A DNA stretch of 64,000 nt from Emticicia aquatilis. GTDB lineage: Bacteria; Bacteroidota; Bacteroidia; Cytophagales; Spirosomataceae. The notes under the pieces were generated by a model. It was not told the DNA's origin, searched no databases, and worked only from the letters and a program-made list of their open reading frames with translations. The stretch is from contig NZ_BMKK01000005.1 of NCBI RefSeq assembly GCF_014644295.1, positions 1-64,000 of the forward strand. Reading direction: 5' to 3'. Positions 25,366 through 33,694 of this stretch are shown here, piece after piece (within the stretch, counting starts at the first letter, position 1; every line of letters starts with the position of its first letter). The translations under genes and the position numbers were made by a program.

Positions 25366-25379
25366 TTTTTTTGCTCAAA

Positions 25380-25397
25380 TAGTTGACAAGTCAACTA
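25380..25397. promoter_or_regulatory. MarR operator, site 2
   Basis: TAGTTGA (25380-25386), CAAG, TCAACTA (25391-25397), 45 bases before the TolC gene. It is nearly identical to site 1 over about 36 bases including the flanks, which suggests a second regulated promoter inside the operon. Confidence 0.75.
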
Positions 25398-25442
25398 TAT
25401 TAAAATCAACTTTATATAAGAATAATTCAATTTAAATAACAA

Positions 25443-26783
25443 ATGAAAAAAACAAGTTTTTGGATTTATGTGATTTTACAAGTCAGTACCATTACAACTT
25501 TTGGGCAACAGGCAAATACGCCTCTATCGCTAAAAAGCTGTGTTGATTTCGCTCTCAAAAATCATTTAAGTAATACCATTGCCAATAACGAAATTTTGGC
25601 AGCTAAAGAAAAGGAAAAAGAAGCATTGTCGGGCTATTTGCCACAGGTAAACGTCAACGTTGGTTTTGATGATAACCTCAAGCGTCAGGTGTCGGTTATT
25701 CCTGCGGGAGCCTTTAGTCCGAACGAAATTCGTGTGCAGTTTGGTAATCAGTACAATACAAACGCAACCGCCCAACTCGACCAAGTGATTTATGATAAAT
25801 CAATGTTGTTGGGCTTGAAAGCAGCCGAACCCAATAATCAGTTGGCAGCTTTGAGAAAAGAACAAACGCAGGATAATCTGATTTACAACACAGCCAATGC
25901 TTATTTTCAAGTATTGGTGTATGTAGAGCAAGAAAAAATCACGCTTGAAAATGAGAAAAAATACCGTGAGTTGCTCGATATTTTAAAACTAAGACTCGAC
26001 AAAGGCGTAATCAAGAAAACCGAATATGACCGTACGAAATCGACGTTGAATAACATTCTTTCACAAAAATCAATCATTCAAGCCAACAAAGCAGTGGCTT
26101 TGAATCGCCTGAAAAATGTAATCGGGATGTCGCTCGGTGAAGATATTAGTGTTTTAGAAAGCATAAATTATGAAGGCTTAACGCAAATCGAAAGAGAAAA
26201 TTCACTCGATGTGAATGGAATTTTGGACTACAAGATTCAGAGCAATAACATTCTCTTGCAAGAACTCGATGTGAAGCGTAAACAAGCCGCTTTTATGCCA
26301 ACAGTTTCGATGTACGGTCGATATGGTGTGATGAGCTTTGGTAATGATTTTGGCAAATCATTCACCAATTGGATTGATTTTTCGTCGATTGGTTTGAAAG
26401 TAAACGTACCAATTTTTAGCGGTTATCGCAAAAATAGCCAATTGAAACAAAGCGAAATTAGCTTATTGAACGCCCGTACAAATCTGAAACTAAGTACAGA
26501 GAATATGAACTTAGCATTTCAAAATTCAGCCTCCCTTCTACTAAAAGCACAAACTGACCTAAAAATCAACAAAGAAAATCTAACATTTGCCAAAGAAGTT
26601 TTTGAAAGTAGCAGTGTCGAATACCAAAAAGGAGTTTCGATGCTCTCTGACTTGCTCAATGCCGATTATTCTTACAAAGAAGCCCAAAGCAACTATGTAA
26701 ACTCGCTCATTAATTTCTTGGGAACAAGGCTCGAATACGAAAAATCTAAAGGAAATCTAAAAAACTACATTAATCAATTTTAA
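25443..26783 (+). CDS. TolC family outer-membrane efflux protein
   Basis: 446 residues with signal peptide (about 1-22, ending TFGQ). Two homologous helical-hairpin halves are visible. Features typical of the family are LSLKSCVDFALKNHLSN at the N-terminus, ELLDILKLRLDKGVIKKTEYDRTKSTLNNILSQK in the middle and EYQKGVSMLSDLLNADYSYKEAQSNYVNSLINFLGTRLEYEKSKG at the C-terminus. It forms the outer-membrane exit duct of the tripartite pump whose adaptor and permease genes follow directly (12 bases to the adaptor). Confidence 0.93.
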   Translation: MKKTSFWIYVILQVSTITTFGQQANTPLSLKSCVDFALKNHLSNTIANNEILAAKEKEKEALSGYLPQVNVNVGFDDNLKRQVSVIPAGAFSPNEIRVQFGNQYNTNATAQLDQVIYDKSMLLGLKAAEPNNQLAALRKEQTQDNLIYNTANAYFQVLVYVEQEKITLENEKKYRELLDILKLRLDKGVIKKTEYDRTKSTLNNILSQKSIIQANKAVALNRLKNVIGMSLGEDISVLESINYEGLTQIERENSLDVNGILDYKIQSNNILLQELDVKRKQAAFMPTVSMYGRYGVMSFGNDFGKSFTNWIDFSSIGLKVNVPIFSGYRKNSQLKQSEISLLNARTNLKLSTENMNLAFQNSASLLLKAQTDLKINKENLTFAKEVFESSSVEYQKGVSMLSDLLNADYSYKEAQSNYVNSLINFLGTRLEYEKSKGNLKNYINQF

Positions 26784-26795
26784 TAAAAAATATCA

Positions 26796-27851
26796 ATGAA
26801 AAAGTCGCTCATTCTCACCATATCACTCGTAGCACTGATTGGCTTCATTACATTCACACTTGCCAAAAACAAGAAGAAAATCGAAGCAAACAAAGTAGTT
26901 GTTGACCGCTCAAAAATGCCAATAGCCGTGGCCACAACCGCTGCCGAATTTAAAGAATACGATGGAAAAGTTGTTTTACCAGCCAATTTGGAACTCAACA
27001 ACGAAGCCACGATTGCCATTGGCGTACAAGGAAAAATCGAAAAACTTTCAATCGAAGTAGGTTCGAGAGTTGCCAAAGGACAAGTAATCGGCAGCCTTGA
27101 TTCAAGATTAAAAGTATTGAATTTAAAAGCGAACGAACTCACACTAAGCAAACTCGAAAGAGATTTACAACGTAACGAAGATTTATTGAAAGGTAATGCA
27201 GGAACCGAACTAAGCGTAGTAAATGGCAAATATGACATCGAAAATCTTCGTTTGCAGATGGAACAAGTGAAACAACAAATTGCCGATGGCAACATTGTTT
27301 CGCCAATTAGCGGCATCGTTACTTCTCGCAAATTGATGGCAGGTGAATTTGTAAGTCCGGGAACAGTAATTGCAACTGTAGTTGATGATGTGCATTTGAA
27401 AGCCGTTGTTTTTGTCAATGAAAAAGACGTTTACCAACTTCGTTTGGGTCAAGCTGCAACCATTACGACTGACATTTTTCCGAGTAAATCATTTAACGGA
27501 AATGTGAAGTTTATTTCTCCAAAAGGCGATGAGAATCATAATTACAAAGTAGAATTACAGTTGAATACCAATGCTTTACGTGCAGGAACTTACGTAATGG
27601 TAGGTTTCGATTTAGGCGGAAAAGCTAAGGTTTTACAGATACCAAAACTCGCTTTAGTAGAAGGCATCAAGAACCCGTATGTGTATGTAGTGAAAAACAA
27701 CACAGCCGTGATTCAGAAAATTACGGTTGGACGTGAAATCGGTGAAAACATCGAAGTTATTGCAGGCTTACAAGCAGGTGAAGAAGTAGTAACAAGCGGC
27801 CAAATCAACTTGACCGACGGCAGCAGTATTATTAAAACATCAAATAAGTAA
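26796..27851 (+). CDS. RND efflux periplasmic adaptor (membrane fusion protein)
   Basis: 351 residues. An N-terminal membrane anchor (MKKSLILTISLVALIGFITFTLA) is followed by a barrel-sandwich lipoyl half (VQGKIEKLSIEVGSRVAKGQVIGSLDSRL), a helical hairpin (LERDLQRNEDLLKG... MEQVKQQIADG) and the second lipoyl half (IVSPISGIVTSRKLMAGEFVSPGTVIATV). A beta-barrel (TDIFPSKSFNGNVKFISPKGD) and a membrane-proximal domain end the protein. The order is that of HlyD/AcrA adaptors. It bridges the permease and the TolC duct. A 148-base repetitive gap with a long hairpin follows before the permease gene. Confidence 0.93.
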   Translation: MKKSLILTISLVALIGFITFTLAKNKKKIEANKVVVDRSKMPIAVATTAAEFKEYDGKVVLPANLELNNEATIAIGVQGKIEKLSIEVGSRVAKGQVIGSLDSRLKVLNLKANELTLSKLERDLQRNEDLLKGNAGTELSVVNGKYDIENLRLQMEQVKQQIADGNIVSPISGIVTSRKLMAGEFVSPGTVIATVVDDVHLKAVVFVNEKDVYQLRLGQAATITTDIFPSKSFNGNVKFISPKGDENHNYKVELQLNTNALRAGTYVMVGFDLGGKAKVLQIPKLALVEGIKNPYVYVVKNNTAVIQKITVGREIGENIEVIAGLQAGEEVVTSGQINLTDGSSIIKTSNK

Positions 27852-27860
27852 TTGGTTATT

Positions 27861-27965
27861 GGGGAATTAATTACTGGTTATTAGTGAACTTGTTATTAGA
27901 TATAAATTTCAAGAACCAACCAGTAACCAATAACAAGTCAACCAATAACAAATAACCAGTTCCCC
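27861..27965 (+). repeat. long imperfect hairpin between adaptor and permease genes
   Basis: The gap is built from repeated GGTTATT/CCAGTAACC-type words. GGGGAA plus ACTGGTTATT (27861-27882, with a 6-base bulge) pairs with 27951-27965, and ACTTGTTATT (27888-27897) pairs with AATAACAAGT (27929-27938). The nested arms make one long stem-loop inside the operon transcript. It has no T tract, so it may lower or stabilise permease expression rather than end transcription. Confidence 0.7.
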
Positions 27966-27999
27966 AGTCAACCAGTCAACAAATAACTATCAAAAGAAA

Positions 28000-30900
28000 A
28001 TGTCAATAACCGAAATATCAATCAAACGCCCATTGCTGATTACGGTGTTTTTTGTGACCTTGATTTTGTTTGGTTTTATAAGCTATAAGCAATTAAACTA
28101 CAATTTATTGCCTAAGTTTGAAGCCAACGTAATTATGGTACAAACCGTTTATCGTGGTGCATCTTCTGACGAGATTCAGAATGTAGTAACAAAACCCATC
28201 GAAGAAGCCATTTCGGCCATCGAGGGTATAGATAAAATTTCTTCGATTTCATCAGAAGGAGTTTCAATCGTAACGGTTCAGCTCAAATCTGGTATCAATA
28301 CACTTGATGCTCAACGTGACGCCGAACGAAAAATCAACCAAATCAAGTCAACATTACCCGATGATGCCGACGACCCAGTGGTCAATCGTTTTAATACTGA
28401 CGAGATTCCTGTACTTCGTATCAGTGCCTCGGCCAATATGTCGGAGCCAGAACTTTACGATTTAATCGACCAAAAAATCAAGCCTGTTTTATCAAATGTA
28501 GCGGGTGTCGGTACGGTAAGGCTTATCGGTGGAAGCGAGCGTGAAATTCAAGTAAACTTAGATAATACGAAGCTTCAAGCCTATAATATTTCGTCGGCAC
28601 AAGTCAATCAGATGATTGCCAACAGCAATAGTTCGTTTCCTGCGGGTAGTGTTTTGAGCGAAAACAACCGAGTTTCGATTAGACTTGACGCCAAATTAGT
28701 CAAAGTCGATGAATTACGTAATTTAATTATTCGCCAAAACGTAGATGGTAGCCGAGTTTTATTGAAAGACCTTGCCATTATCACCGACGGACAAACCGAA
28801 GCAAAAACGCTCAACCGAAATAATGGGCGGGCGGGTATTGGTATCGAAATCGTAAAACAGGCCGATGCCAACGCCGTAGATGTGAGTAAATCGGTAAAAG
28901 AGACTTTGAAAAACATCAAAGCTACTTACACTTCAAAAGGTTTTAACTATGATATTGCGGCCGACCAATCAATTTATACACTCGCTTCGGCCGATGCCGT
29001 TGTGCATGATTTATTCTTGGCAATTATCATCGTGGCAGCCGTGATGCTATTCTTTTTACATAGTTTCCGTAGTTCCATGTTTGTGTTGGTGGCCATTCCT
29101 TCGGCCATGATTCCAACTTTTATTTTGATGTATGTCTTCGGATTTTCACTCAACTTAATGACCTTAATGGGGCTTTCATTGGTAGTAGGTATCTTGGTCG
29201 ATGATAGTATTGTGGTTTTGGAAAATATTTATCGCTACCTCGAAATGGGCAGAAACAAAGTTCAAGCCGCCATCGAAGGTCGTCAGGAAATTGGTTTTAC
29301 AGCCCTTGCCATTACCTTAGTTGACGTCGTAGTATTTTTGCCTTTGTCAATGAGTGGTGGTTTGATTGGAAATATCTTGCGTGAATTTTCATTGGTAGTA
29401 GTTTTCTCTACACTCATGAGTTTGTTGGTTTCGTTTACGCTTACACCACTTTTGGCTTCGAAATGGGGAAAGGTTGAGGTTTTAAGTAAAAATAGCCTTT
29501 GGGGCAGAATCAACTTAGCTTTTGAACGTTTTTTAAATGGTTTACAAGCAGACTACGGCAAAATGTTAGGTTGGGCTTTAAATCATAAACGTTGGGTTTT
29601 GATAGTAATATTGGCCATGTTTGTGGGTTCGGTTTCTTTATTACCAGCGGGTTTCATCGGAACGGCTTTTGCTGGCTCGGGAGACCGTGGCGAATTTGCA
29701 ATTCAACTCGAAATGTCGCCTCAAACGCCACTGGCCCAAACTAACCTTATGACTAAAAAAGTGGAAGAATTGCTCCTTCAAAAACCAGAAGTTGAGAAAG
29801 TTTTTGCCAATATCGGTACACAAACTGGTGCGATGGGTTCGGGAAGTTCTAATTCAAATATCTCAGAAATTTCGGTAACACTCGTTGATAAACAAAAACG
29901 TAAGCTTTCGACCGATGCCTTTGGAAATATGATTAGAAATGAGGTAGCCAAAATTCCAGGTGTCAAAGTGGTGATTCGTCCAGTAAGTATCACAGGCGGT
30001 AGTGAAGCTCCGATTCAGATTGCCATCAAAGGTGTAGATATGGATAAAATCAAGGCCGTAGCCAAAGATATAAAAGAAGTGGTGAAAAAAACTGCTGGAA
30101 CAGATTACGTAGAGTTTAGTACGAAAAGCCCAAAAACTGAGATTTCGATTCAATTAAATCGTGATAAAATTTCGCAAGCAGGCTTGAGTGTACCAGAAGT
30201 TGGTGGTGCAATTCAGTTGGCTTTCAGAGGAAACGACCAATCGAAATTCAAACAAGCGGGCGAAGAATATCCAATCAATATTTCACTCGAAAAATCAGAT
30301 AAACGTTCAATCGAAAATATAAGAGAATTGACGCTTCGCACTAATCGTGGAGCAATCGTAAAATTGAAAGATATTGCCGATGTAAGCGAAATTGTTGGGC
30401 AAGCAATTTTGGAGCGTTCTGACCGCATGAATTCAATTAAAGTTACGGCCTCAACGGTTGGACGTGCAACAGGTACGGTTGTGGCCGATATTCAGAAAGA
30501 AGTAGCCAAACTCAAAGTACCAGACGGCATCGTGATTGAATATCAAGGAGAAGCACAACGCCAAAAAGATGCTTTCGGTAGCTTAGGATTGGCTTTCGGA
30601 CTGGGCATTCTGTTGGTTTACCTCATTATGGTTGCTCTTTACGAAAGTGTAGTTTATCCGTTTGTGGTGCTTTTCTCGATTCCAGTTGCCTTAATTGGTG
30701 CCTTATTGGCCTTGGCTCTTACGATGGAATCTTTGACAATTTTTGCCATCGTTGGTCTAATTATGCTCTTAGGTTTGGTAGCCAAAAACGGTATTCTTAT
30801 CGTTGACTTTACAAACCATCTCAAAGAACAAGGAATGTCGGTAAAAGAAGCTCTCGTTGAAGCGGGAAAAGAGCGTTTACGCCCAATCTTGATGACAACC

Positions 30901-31131
30901 ATCGCCATGATTGCGGGTATGTTGCCAATCGCTTTGGCATCTGGCTCAGGTGCAGAAGTGAAAAATGGTATGGCTTGGGTAATTATCGGTGGTCTTACAA
31001 GCTCGCTTTTCCTAACTTTATTCTTAGTTCCTTCGATGTATATGATTATCGAATCTTTGAAAAACAGGGTTTTAAGATTGACAAATGGTAAGAAAAAGGT
31101 AAAAAAAGTAGCTGAACCAGTGCTTGATTAA
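28000..31131 (+). CDS. RND efflux permease (HAE1/AcrB type)
   Basis: 1043 residues, normal family length. It opens with the first membrane helix ISIKRPLLITVFFVTLILFGFISYKQL. The TM4 motif GLSLVVGILVDDSIVVLENIYRYLE carries the paired Asp residues of the proton relay. TM2-TM6 and TM8-TM12 helix groups flank two large periplasmic loops (VQTVYRGASSDEIQNVVTKPIEEAI in the first). It is a proton-driven pump exporting hydrophobic or amphiphilic compounds with the adaptor and TolC protein of the same operon. The MarR regulator suggests drug or phenolic inducers. Confidence 0.95.
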   Translation: MSITEISIKRPLLITVFFVTLILFGFISYKQLNYNLLPKFEANVIMVQTVYRGASSDEIQNVVTKPIEEAISAIEGIDKISSISSEGVSIVTVQLKSGINTLDAQRDAERKINQIKSTLPDDADDPVVNRFNTDEIPVLRISASANMSEPELYDLIDQKIKPVLSNVAGVGTVRLIGGSEREIQVNLDNTKLQAYNISSAQVNQMIANSNSSFPAGSVLSENNRVSIRLDAKLVKVDELRNLIIRQNVDGSRVLLKDLAIITDGQTEAKTLNRNNGRAGIGIEIVKQADANAVDVSKSVKETLKNIKATYTSKGFNYDIAADQSIYTLASADAVVHDLFLAIIIVAAVMLFFLHSFRSSMFVLVAIPSAMIPTFILMYVFGFSLNLMTLMGLSLVVGILVDDSIVVLENIYRYLEMGRNKVQAAIEGRQEIGFTALAITLVDVVVFLPLSMSGGLIGNILREFSLVVVFSTLMSLLVSFTLTPLLASKWGKVEVLSKNSLWGRINLAFERFLNGLQADYGKMLGWALNHKRWVLIVILAMFVGSVSLLPAGFIGTAFAGSGDRGEFAIQLEMSPQTPLAQTNLMTKKVEELLLQKPEVEKVFANIGTQTGAMGSGSSNSNISEISVTLVDKQKRKLSTDAFGNMIRNEVAKIPGVKVVIRPVSITGGSEAPIQIAIKGVDMDKIKAVAKDIKEVVKKTAGTDYVEFSTKSPKTEISIQLNRDKISQAGLSVPEVGGAIQLAFRGNDQSKFKQAGEEYPINISLEKSDKRSIENIRELTLRTNRGAIVKLKDIADVSEIVGQAILERSDRMNSIKVTASTVGRATGTVVADIQKEVAKLKVPDGIVIEYQGEAQRQKDAFGSLGLAFGLGILLVYLIMVALYESVVYPFVVLFSIPVALIGALLALALTMESLTIFAIVGLIMLLGLVAKNGILIVDFTNHLKEQGMSVKEALVEAGKERLRPILMTTIAMIAGMLPIALASGSGAEVKNGMAWVIIGGLTSSLFLTLFLVPSMYMIIESLKNRVLRLTNGKKKVKKVAEPVLD

Positions 31132-31148
31132 AAACGGTCAGTAATGAC

Positions 31149-31190
31149 AAAAAAGCTGCATTCATTTGGAAGTGAATGCAGCTTTTTTTT
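31149..31190. terminator. bidirectional terminator
   Basis: 16-base perfect arms AAAAAAGCTGCATTCA (31149-31164) and TGAATGCAGCTTTTTT (31173-31188), with T and A tracts on both sides, between the convergent efflux operon and dioxygenase gene. Confidence 0.93.
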
Positions 31191-31208
31191 ATAGATTATC
31201 ATCAAAAA

Positions 31209-32102
31209 TCAACTAAAAATAAAACTTCGCTCGCTGAAAGCTGGTAGATTTGGTTTTCCTTCATAGAAATAATTGAGTTCATCCTTCGTATCCATCAATC
31301 CTAAGCTGTACAAAACTGGCACAAAATGGTCAGGTGTTGGAGCAGCCATTTTTCCAAGCTTGTGGCTTGTTTCGTAGTTGATTACGTTGGCTACATTGCG
31401 GTCGTCAATTTGTTTCTTTATCCAAGCATCGTATTCGGGTTCCCAGCCAAACGGGGTCATATCGCCCGTACTCATTTTCTGACCAATAATTTGCAAATTA
31501 TGAATCAACGAGCCACTTCCGATAATCAAAACACCTTTTTCACGCAATGACTTGAGTTGTTTCCCCAGTTCATAATGATACTGCGGCGACTCATAATAGC
31601 TAATACTCATCTGAAAAACTGGAATATTGGCATCGGGAAACAAGTGCATGAGCATTGGCCATGCACCGTGGTCGAGTCCCCATTCGGTAGTTTCATTGAT
31701 TGTTGGAATAATTTTGGTTACTTCCTTGGCAATCTCAGGAGCACCTTTTGCCTGATATTTTGGGTCGTAATAATGCTTCGGAAAACCATAATAATCATAA
31801 ATCTGCTTTTGTTCGGGCGAAATATTCACGAAAGTGCCACGAGAACACCAGTGAGCCGAAACTACCAAAGCGGCTTTTACTTCATATTTTTTCTGTAAAT
31901 CTGTCCCTAAATGATAAAGAGCATTCCAAAACGGACGCTCATCTTTTGAAAGCGGAATATCCATCGGACTGCCATGAGAAGTAAACAAAACTGGCATCCG
32001 TTTACTCTGAGTCGGAAGGGTATCTGTAAAATTTTTAAAACTGCTCAATGTTCCCACGGTAGAAAAAGCTAAAAGTGATTGGAGAAATTCTTTACGTTCC
32101 AT
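31209..32102 (-). CDS. ygiD: class III extradiol dioxygenase, YgiD-like (4,5-DOPA dioxygenase)
   Basis: 297 residues. The N-terminus (MERKEFLQSLLAFSTVGTLSSF) looks like a signal or membrane-targeting extension that E. coli YgiD lacks. The LigB-type core shows the metal-binding His residues in FTSHGSPMDIPL, VSAHWC and LDHGAWPMLMHLF, plus the GSGSLIHNL and DHFVPVL motifs. The family opens catechol rings such as DOPA, using zinc or iron. The natural substrate here is unknown. Single-gene unit; a palindromic element follows the start region at 32126. Confidence 0.87.
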   Translation of the reverse strand: MERKEFLQSLLAFSTVGTLSSFKNFTDTLPTQSKRMPVLFTSHGSPMDIPLSKDERPFWNALYHLGTDLQKKYEVKAALVVSAHWCSRGTFVNISPEQKQIYDYYGFPKHYYDPKYQAKGAPEIAKEVTKIIPTINETTEWGLDHGAWPMLMHLFPDANIPVFQMSISYYESPQYHYELGKQLKSLREKGVLIIGSGSLIHNLQIIGQKMSTGDMTPFGWEPEYDAWIKKQIDDRNVANVINYETSHKLGKMAAPTPDHFVPVLYSLGLMDTKDELNYFYEGKPNLPAFSERSFIFS

Positions 32103-32125
32103 TGGTTTCTGATTTAAGCCCTAAT

Positions 32126-32154
32126 ACCTTGCGGGTTTCTGCAACCCACAAGGT
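32126..32154. repeat. short palindromic repeat element
   Basis: ACCTTGCGGGTT (32126-32137), five bases, AACCCACAAGGT (32143-32154): 12-base arms with one mismatch and no T tract. It is more GC-rich than its surroundings and lies between two minus-strand genes. It looks like a dispersed palindrome. Confidence 0.65.
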
Positions 32155-32203
32155 TATGATAAATGTAAGAGTTTTCAAGGAAACCTACAAGATACAAGCC
32201 AAA

Positions 32204-33067
32204 TTAAGCCGCATAAGTAGCATGTAAGAAGGCCTTTAAATCAGTAGTCTTACGACCTAAAAACTGCTCCAGAGTACCACTTGGTGAGCTGAAATCATTG
32301 TTTTTGATACCCGCTGCAAATAATACCGACATCACAACGATTCCTTCGGGCAAACCAAACTGTTTTAACATTCCTTCAAAAGCGGCTGGTTCTGGGCTTG
32401 TATAAGCCACTGTTTTTCCTGTAAGGCTTGAAAGTTCTTCGGCAATTTCAGCAAACGAATAAGCCTCCGAACCCGTCAAATTATAAGTCTTGTTTTCGTG
32501 TCCTTCGGTGCTTAAAATTATAGCTATAGCTTCACCTAAATCCTGACGTGCTGCAAAAGCAACTTTGCCATCACCCGCTGGGAAGAAAATACCAGTTTCG
32601 AGTACGCCCGCCCCAACAAACATCGGAATAACCTCGAAATAAAGGCTATTTTGCAAGAAAGTATAAGTCAAACCACTTGCTTTAATATAATCTTCGGTTT
32701 GGTAATGGTCGCCTAAAAGTGGTTTTAATGGTGAAGTTTCAATATCTTTCATCGTTACGCCAGTATAGAAAATGTGCTTTACACCTGCATTTTTAGCGGC
32801 ATCAACTACATTTTTGTGTTGGCCAATACGGTCATTAAAATCATTCGATGAAATCAATAATAGCTTATCAATGCCTTGTAATGCAGTTTTCAAGGAAGCC
32901 TCATCGAAGTAACTTCCGACTCTAATTTCTACTCCTTTTGCTTTTAAGTCAGCTGCTTTATTTTCATCTCTTACCAAAACCGCAATCTCGTTGGCTGGTG
33001 TATTTTTTAATAAATTTTCAACTACTATACCACCTAATTGTCCTGTTGCACCTGTTACTAAAATCAT
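32204..33067 (-). CDS. qorB: NmrA-like NAD(P)H-binding oxidoreductase, QorB-like
   Basis: 287 residues from the ATG at 33067 (MILVTGATGQLGG), about E. coli QorB (YtfG) length; in-frame sequence further upstream covers the divergent promoter and is rejected. The Rossmann motif TGATGQLG (residues 5-12), DKLLLISS, QHKNVVDAAKNAGVKHIFYTG, FFPAGDGKVAFAAR and FLGRKTTDL match QorB from memory. E. coli QorB is an NADPH quinone reductase whose gene is divergent from the HxlR regulator gene ytfH/qorR. The same arrangement occurs here. Confidence 0.88.
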   Translation of the reverse strand: MILVTGATGQLGGIVVENLLKNTPANEIAVLVRDENKAADLKAKGVEIRVGSYFDEASLKTALQGIDKLLLISSNDFNDRIGQHKNVVDAAKNAGVKHIFYTGVTMKDIETSPLKPLLGDHYQTEDYIKASGLTYTFLQNSLYFEVIPMFVGAGVLETGIFFPAGDGKVAFAARQDLGEAIAIILSTEGHENKTYNLTGSEAYSFAEIAEELSSLTGKTVAYTSPEPAAFEGMLKQFGLPEGIVVMSVLFAAGIKNNDFSSPSGTLEQFLGRKTTDLKAFLHATYAA

Positions 33068-33107
33068 TGTCTTATAAATATTTTGTTTAAAAATTGTTTT
33101 CGATGCA

Positions 33108-33115
33108 CAAATGTA
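33108..33115 (-). promoter_or_regulatory. -7 element of qorB
   Basis: Minus-strand TACATTTG, a perfect TAnnTTTG match, 40 bases before the qorB start. Its upstream box would fall inside the palindrome at 33133-33152. Confidence 0.55.
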
Positions 33116-33118
33116 TGC

Positions 33119-33126
33119 TAACTTTG
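33119..33126 (+). promoter_or_regulatory. -7 element of the HxlR gene
   Basis: TAACTTTG matches TAnnTTTG; a TTG 22 bases upstream may be the -33 box. Transcription would start near 33133, at the operator. Confidence 0.6.
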
Positions 33127-33132
33127 CTATTG

Positions 33133-33152
33133 AAAGTATATCAATATACTTT
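33133..33152. promoter_or_regulatory. HxlR operator palindrome
   Basis: AAAGTATA (33133-33140), TCAA, TATACTTT (33145-33152): a perfect 8-base inverted repeat. A partial second copy (GTATATCAGTA) starts at 33154, 17 bases after the matching word of the first. It covers the HxlR transcription start and the qorB upstream box. Confidence 0.7.
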
Positions 33153-33196
33153 TGTATATCAGTATCAAAAAGTATAGTAATCTGATTATCAATAAG

Positions 33197-33592
33197 ATGC
33201 AAATATTAAAAAAGTTAGAAGATGTAAAGAAATGTCCAACATCGTATGTTTTGGCCATTCAAGATACCCTTAATGCCTTTCAAGGCAAGTGGAAAATGCC
33301 GATTATTGGGGCATTGCTATTTGGGAAAAAACGTTTTAAAGAAATTGAGCGAGAAATAAGCAAAATAACTCCCCGAATGCTTTCTCAAGAGTTAAAAGAC
33401 TTAGAGGCCAATGGAATCATCAGCAGAAGTGTGTATAACACTACCCCCGTAACGGTTGAATACGAATTGACAGAATCGGGTAAACAGCTAAACAGCGTAC
33501 TGGAAGCGATGATTGAGTGGGGTTTGCAGCATCGCCAAAGTAATATCATGGAAATATTACCTGTTTTTAAAGAACGTAAAGAGGCTGTTTGA
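33197..33592 (+). CDS. HxlR family transcriptional regulator
   Basis: 131 residues from the ATG at 33197; an in-frame TTG at 33152 overlaps the operator and is unlikely. HxlR winged-helix features are CPTSYVLAIQDTLNAFQGKWKMPIIGALLFGKKRFKEIEREISKITPRMLSQELKDLEANGIISR and the wing VEYELTESGKQL. The single Cys at about residue 12 (KKCPTSYV) is at the position of the redox-sensing Cys in YodB/QorR-type members. That fits control of the divergent quinone reductase by quinones or electrophiles. The sensing role is inferred. Confidence 0.9.
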   Translation: MQILKKLEDVKKCPTSYVLAIQDTLNAFQGKWKMPIIGALLFGKKRFKEIEREISKITPRMLSQELKDLEANGIISRSVYNTTPVTVEYELTESGKQLNSVLEAMIEWGLQHRQSNIMEILPVFKERKEAV

Positions 33593-33616
33593 ATTATTAA
33601 GAGAAATGAAAAATAA

Positions 33617-33659
33617 ATGTGGCACACCTGTAATCAGCGAATAGACAGGTATGCCACAT
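33617..33659. terminator. bidirectional terminator-like hairpin
   Basis: 15-base arms 33617-33631 and 33645-33659 pair with one mismatch (ATGTGGCACACCTGT with ACAGGTATGCCACAT). It lies between the convergent HxlR and membrane-protein genes. Confidence 0.75.
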
Positions 33660-33694
33660 TTGAATAATGCTGTTTTCTAAAATTGTTGCTAAAG

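Noticed and set aside
26780-27418. 212-codon minus-strand open frame
   Set aside because: It is antisense to the efflux adaptor gene, which has complete family motifs; the reverse frame is Ser/Thr/Leu-rich noise.
33068-33202. 45-residue N-terminal extension of QorB
   Set aside because: This DNA contains both divergent promoters and the operator; the Rossmann motif begins at the ATG at 33067.
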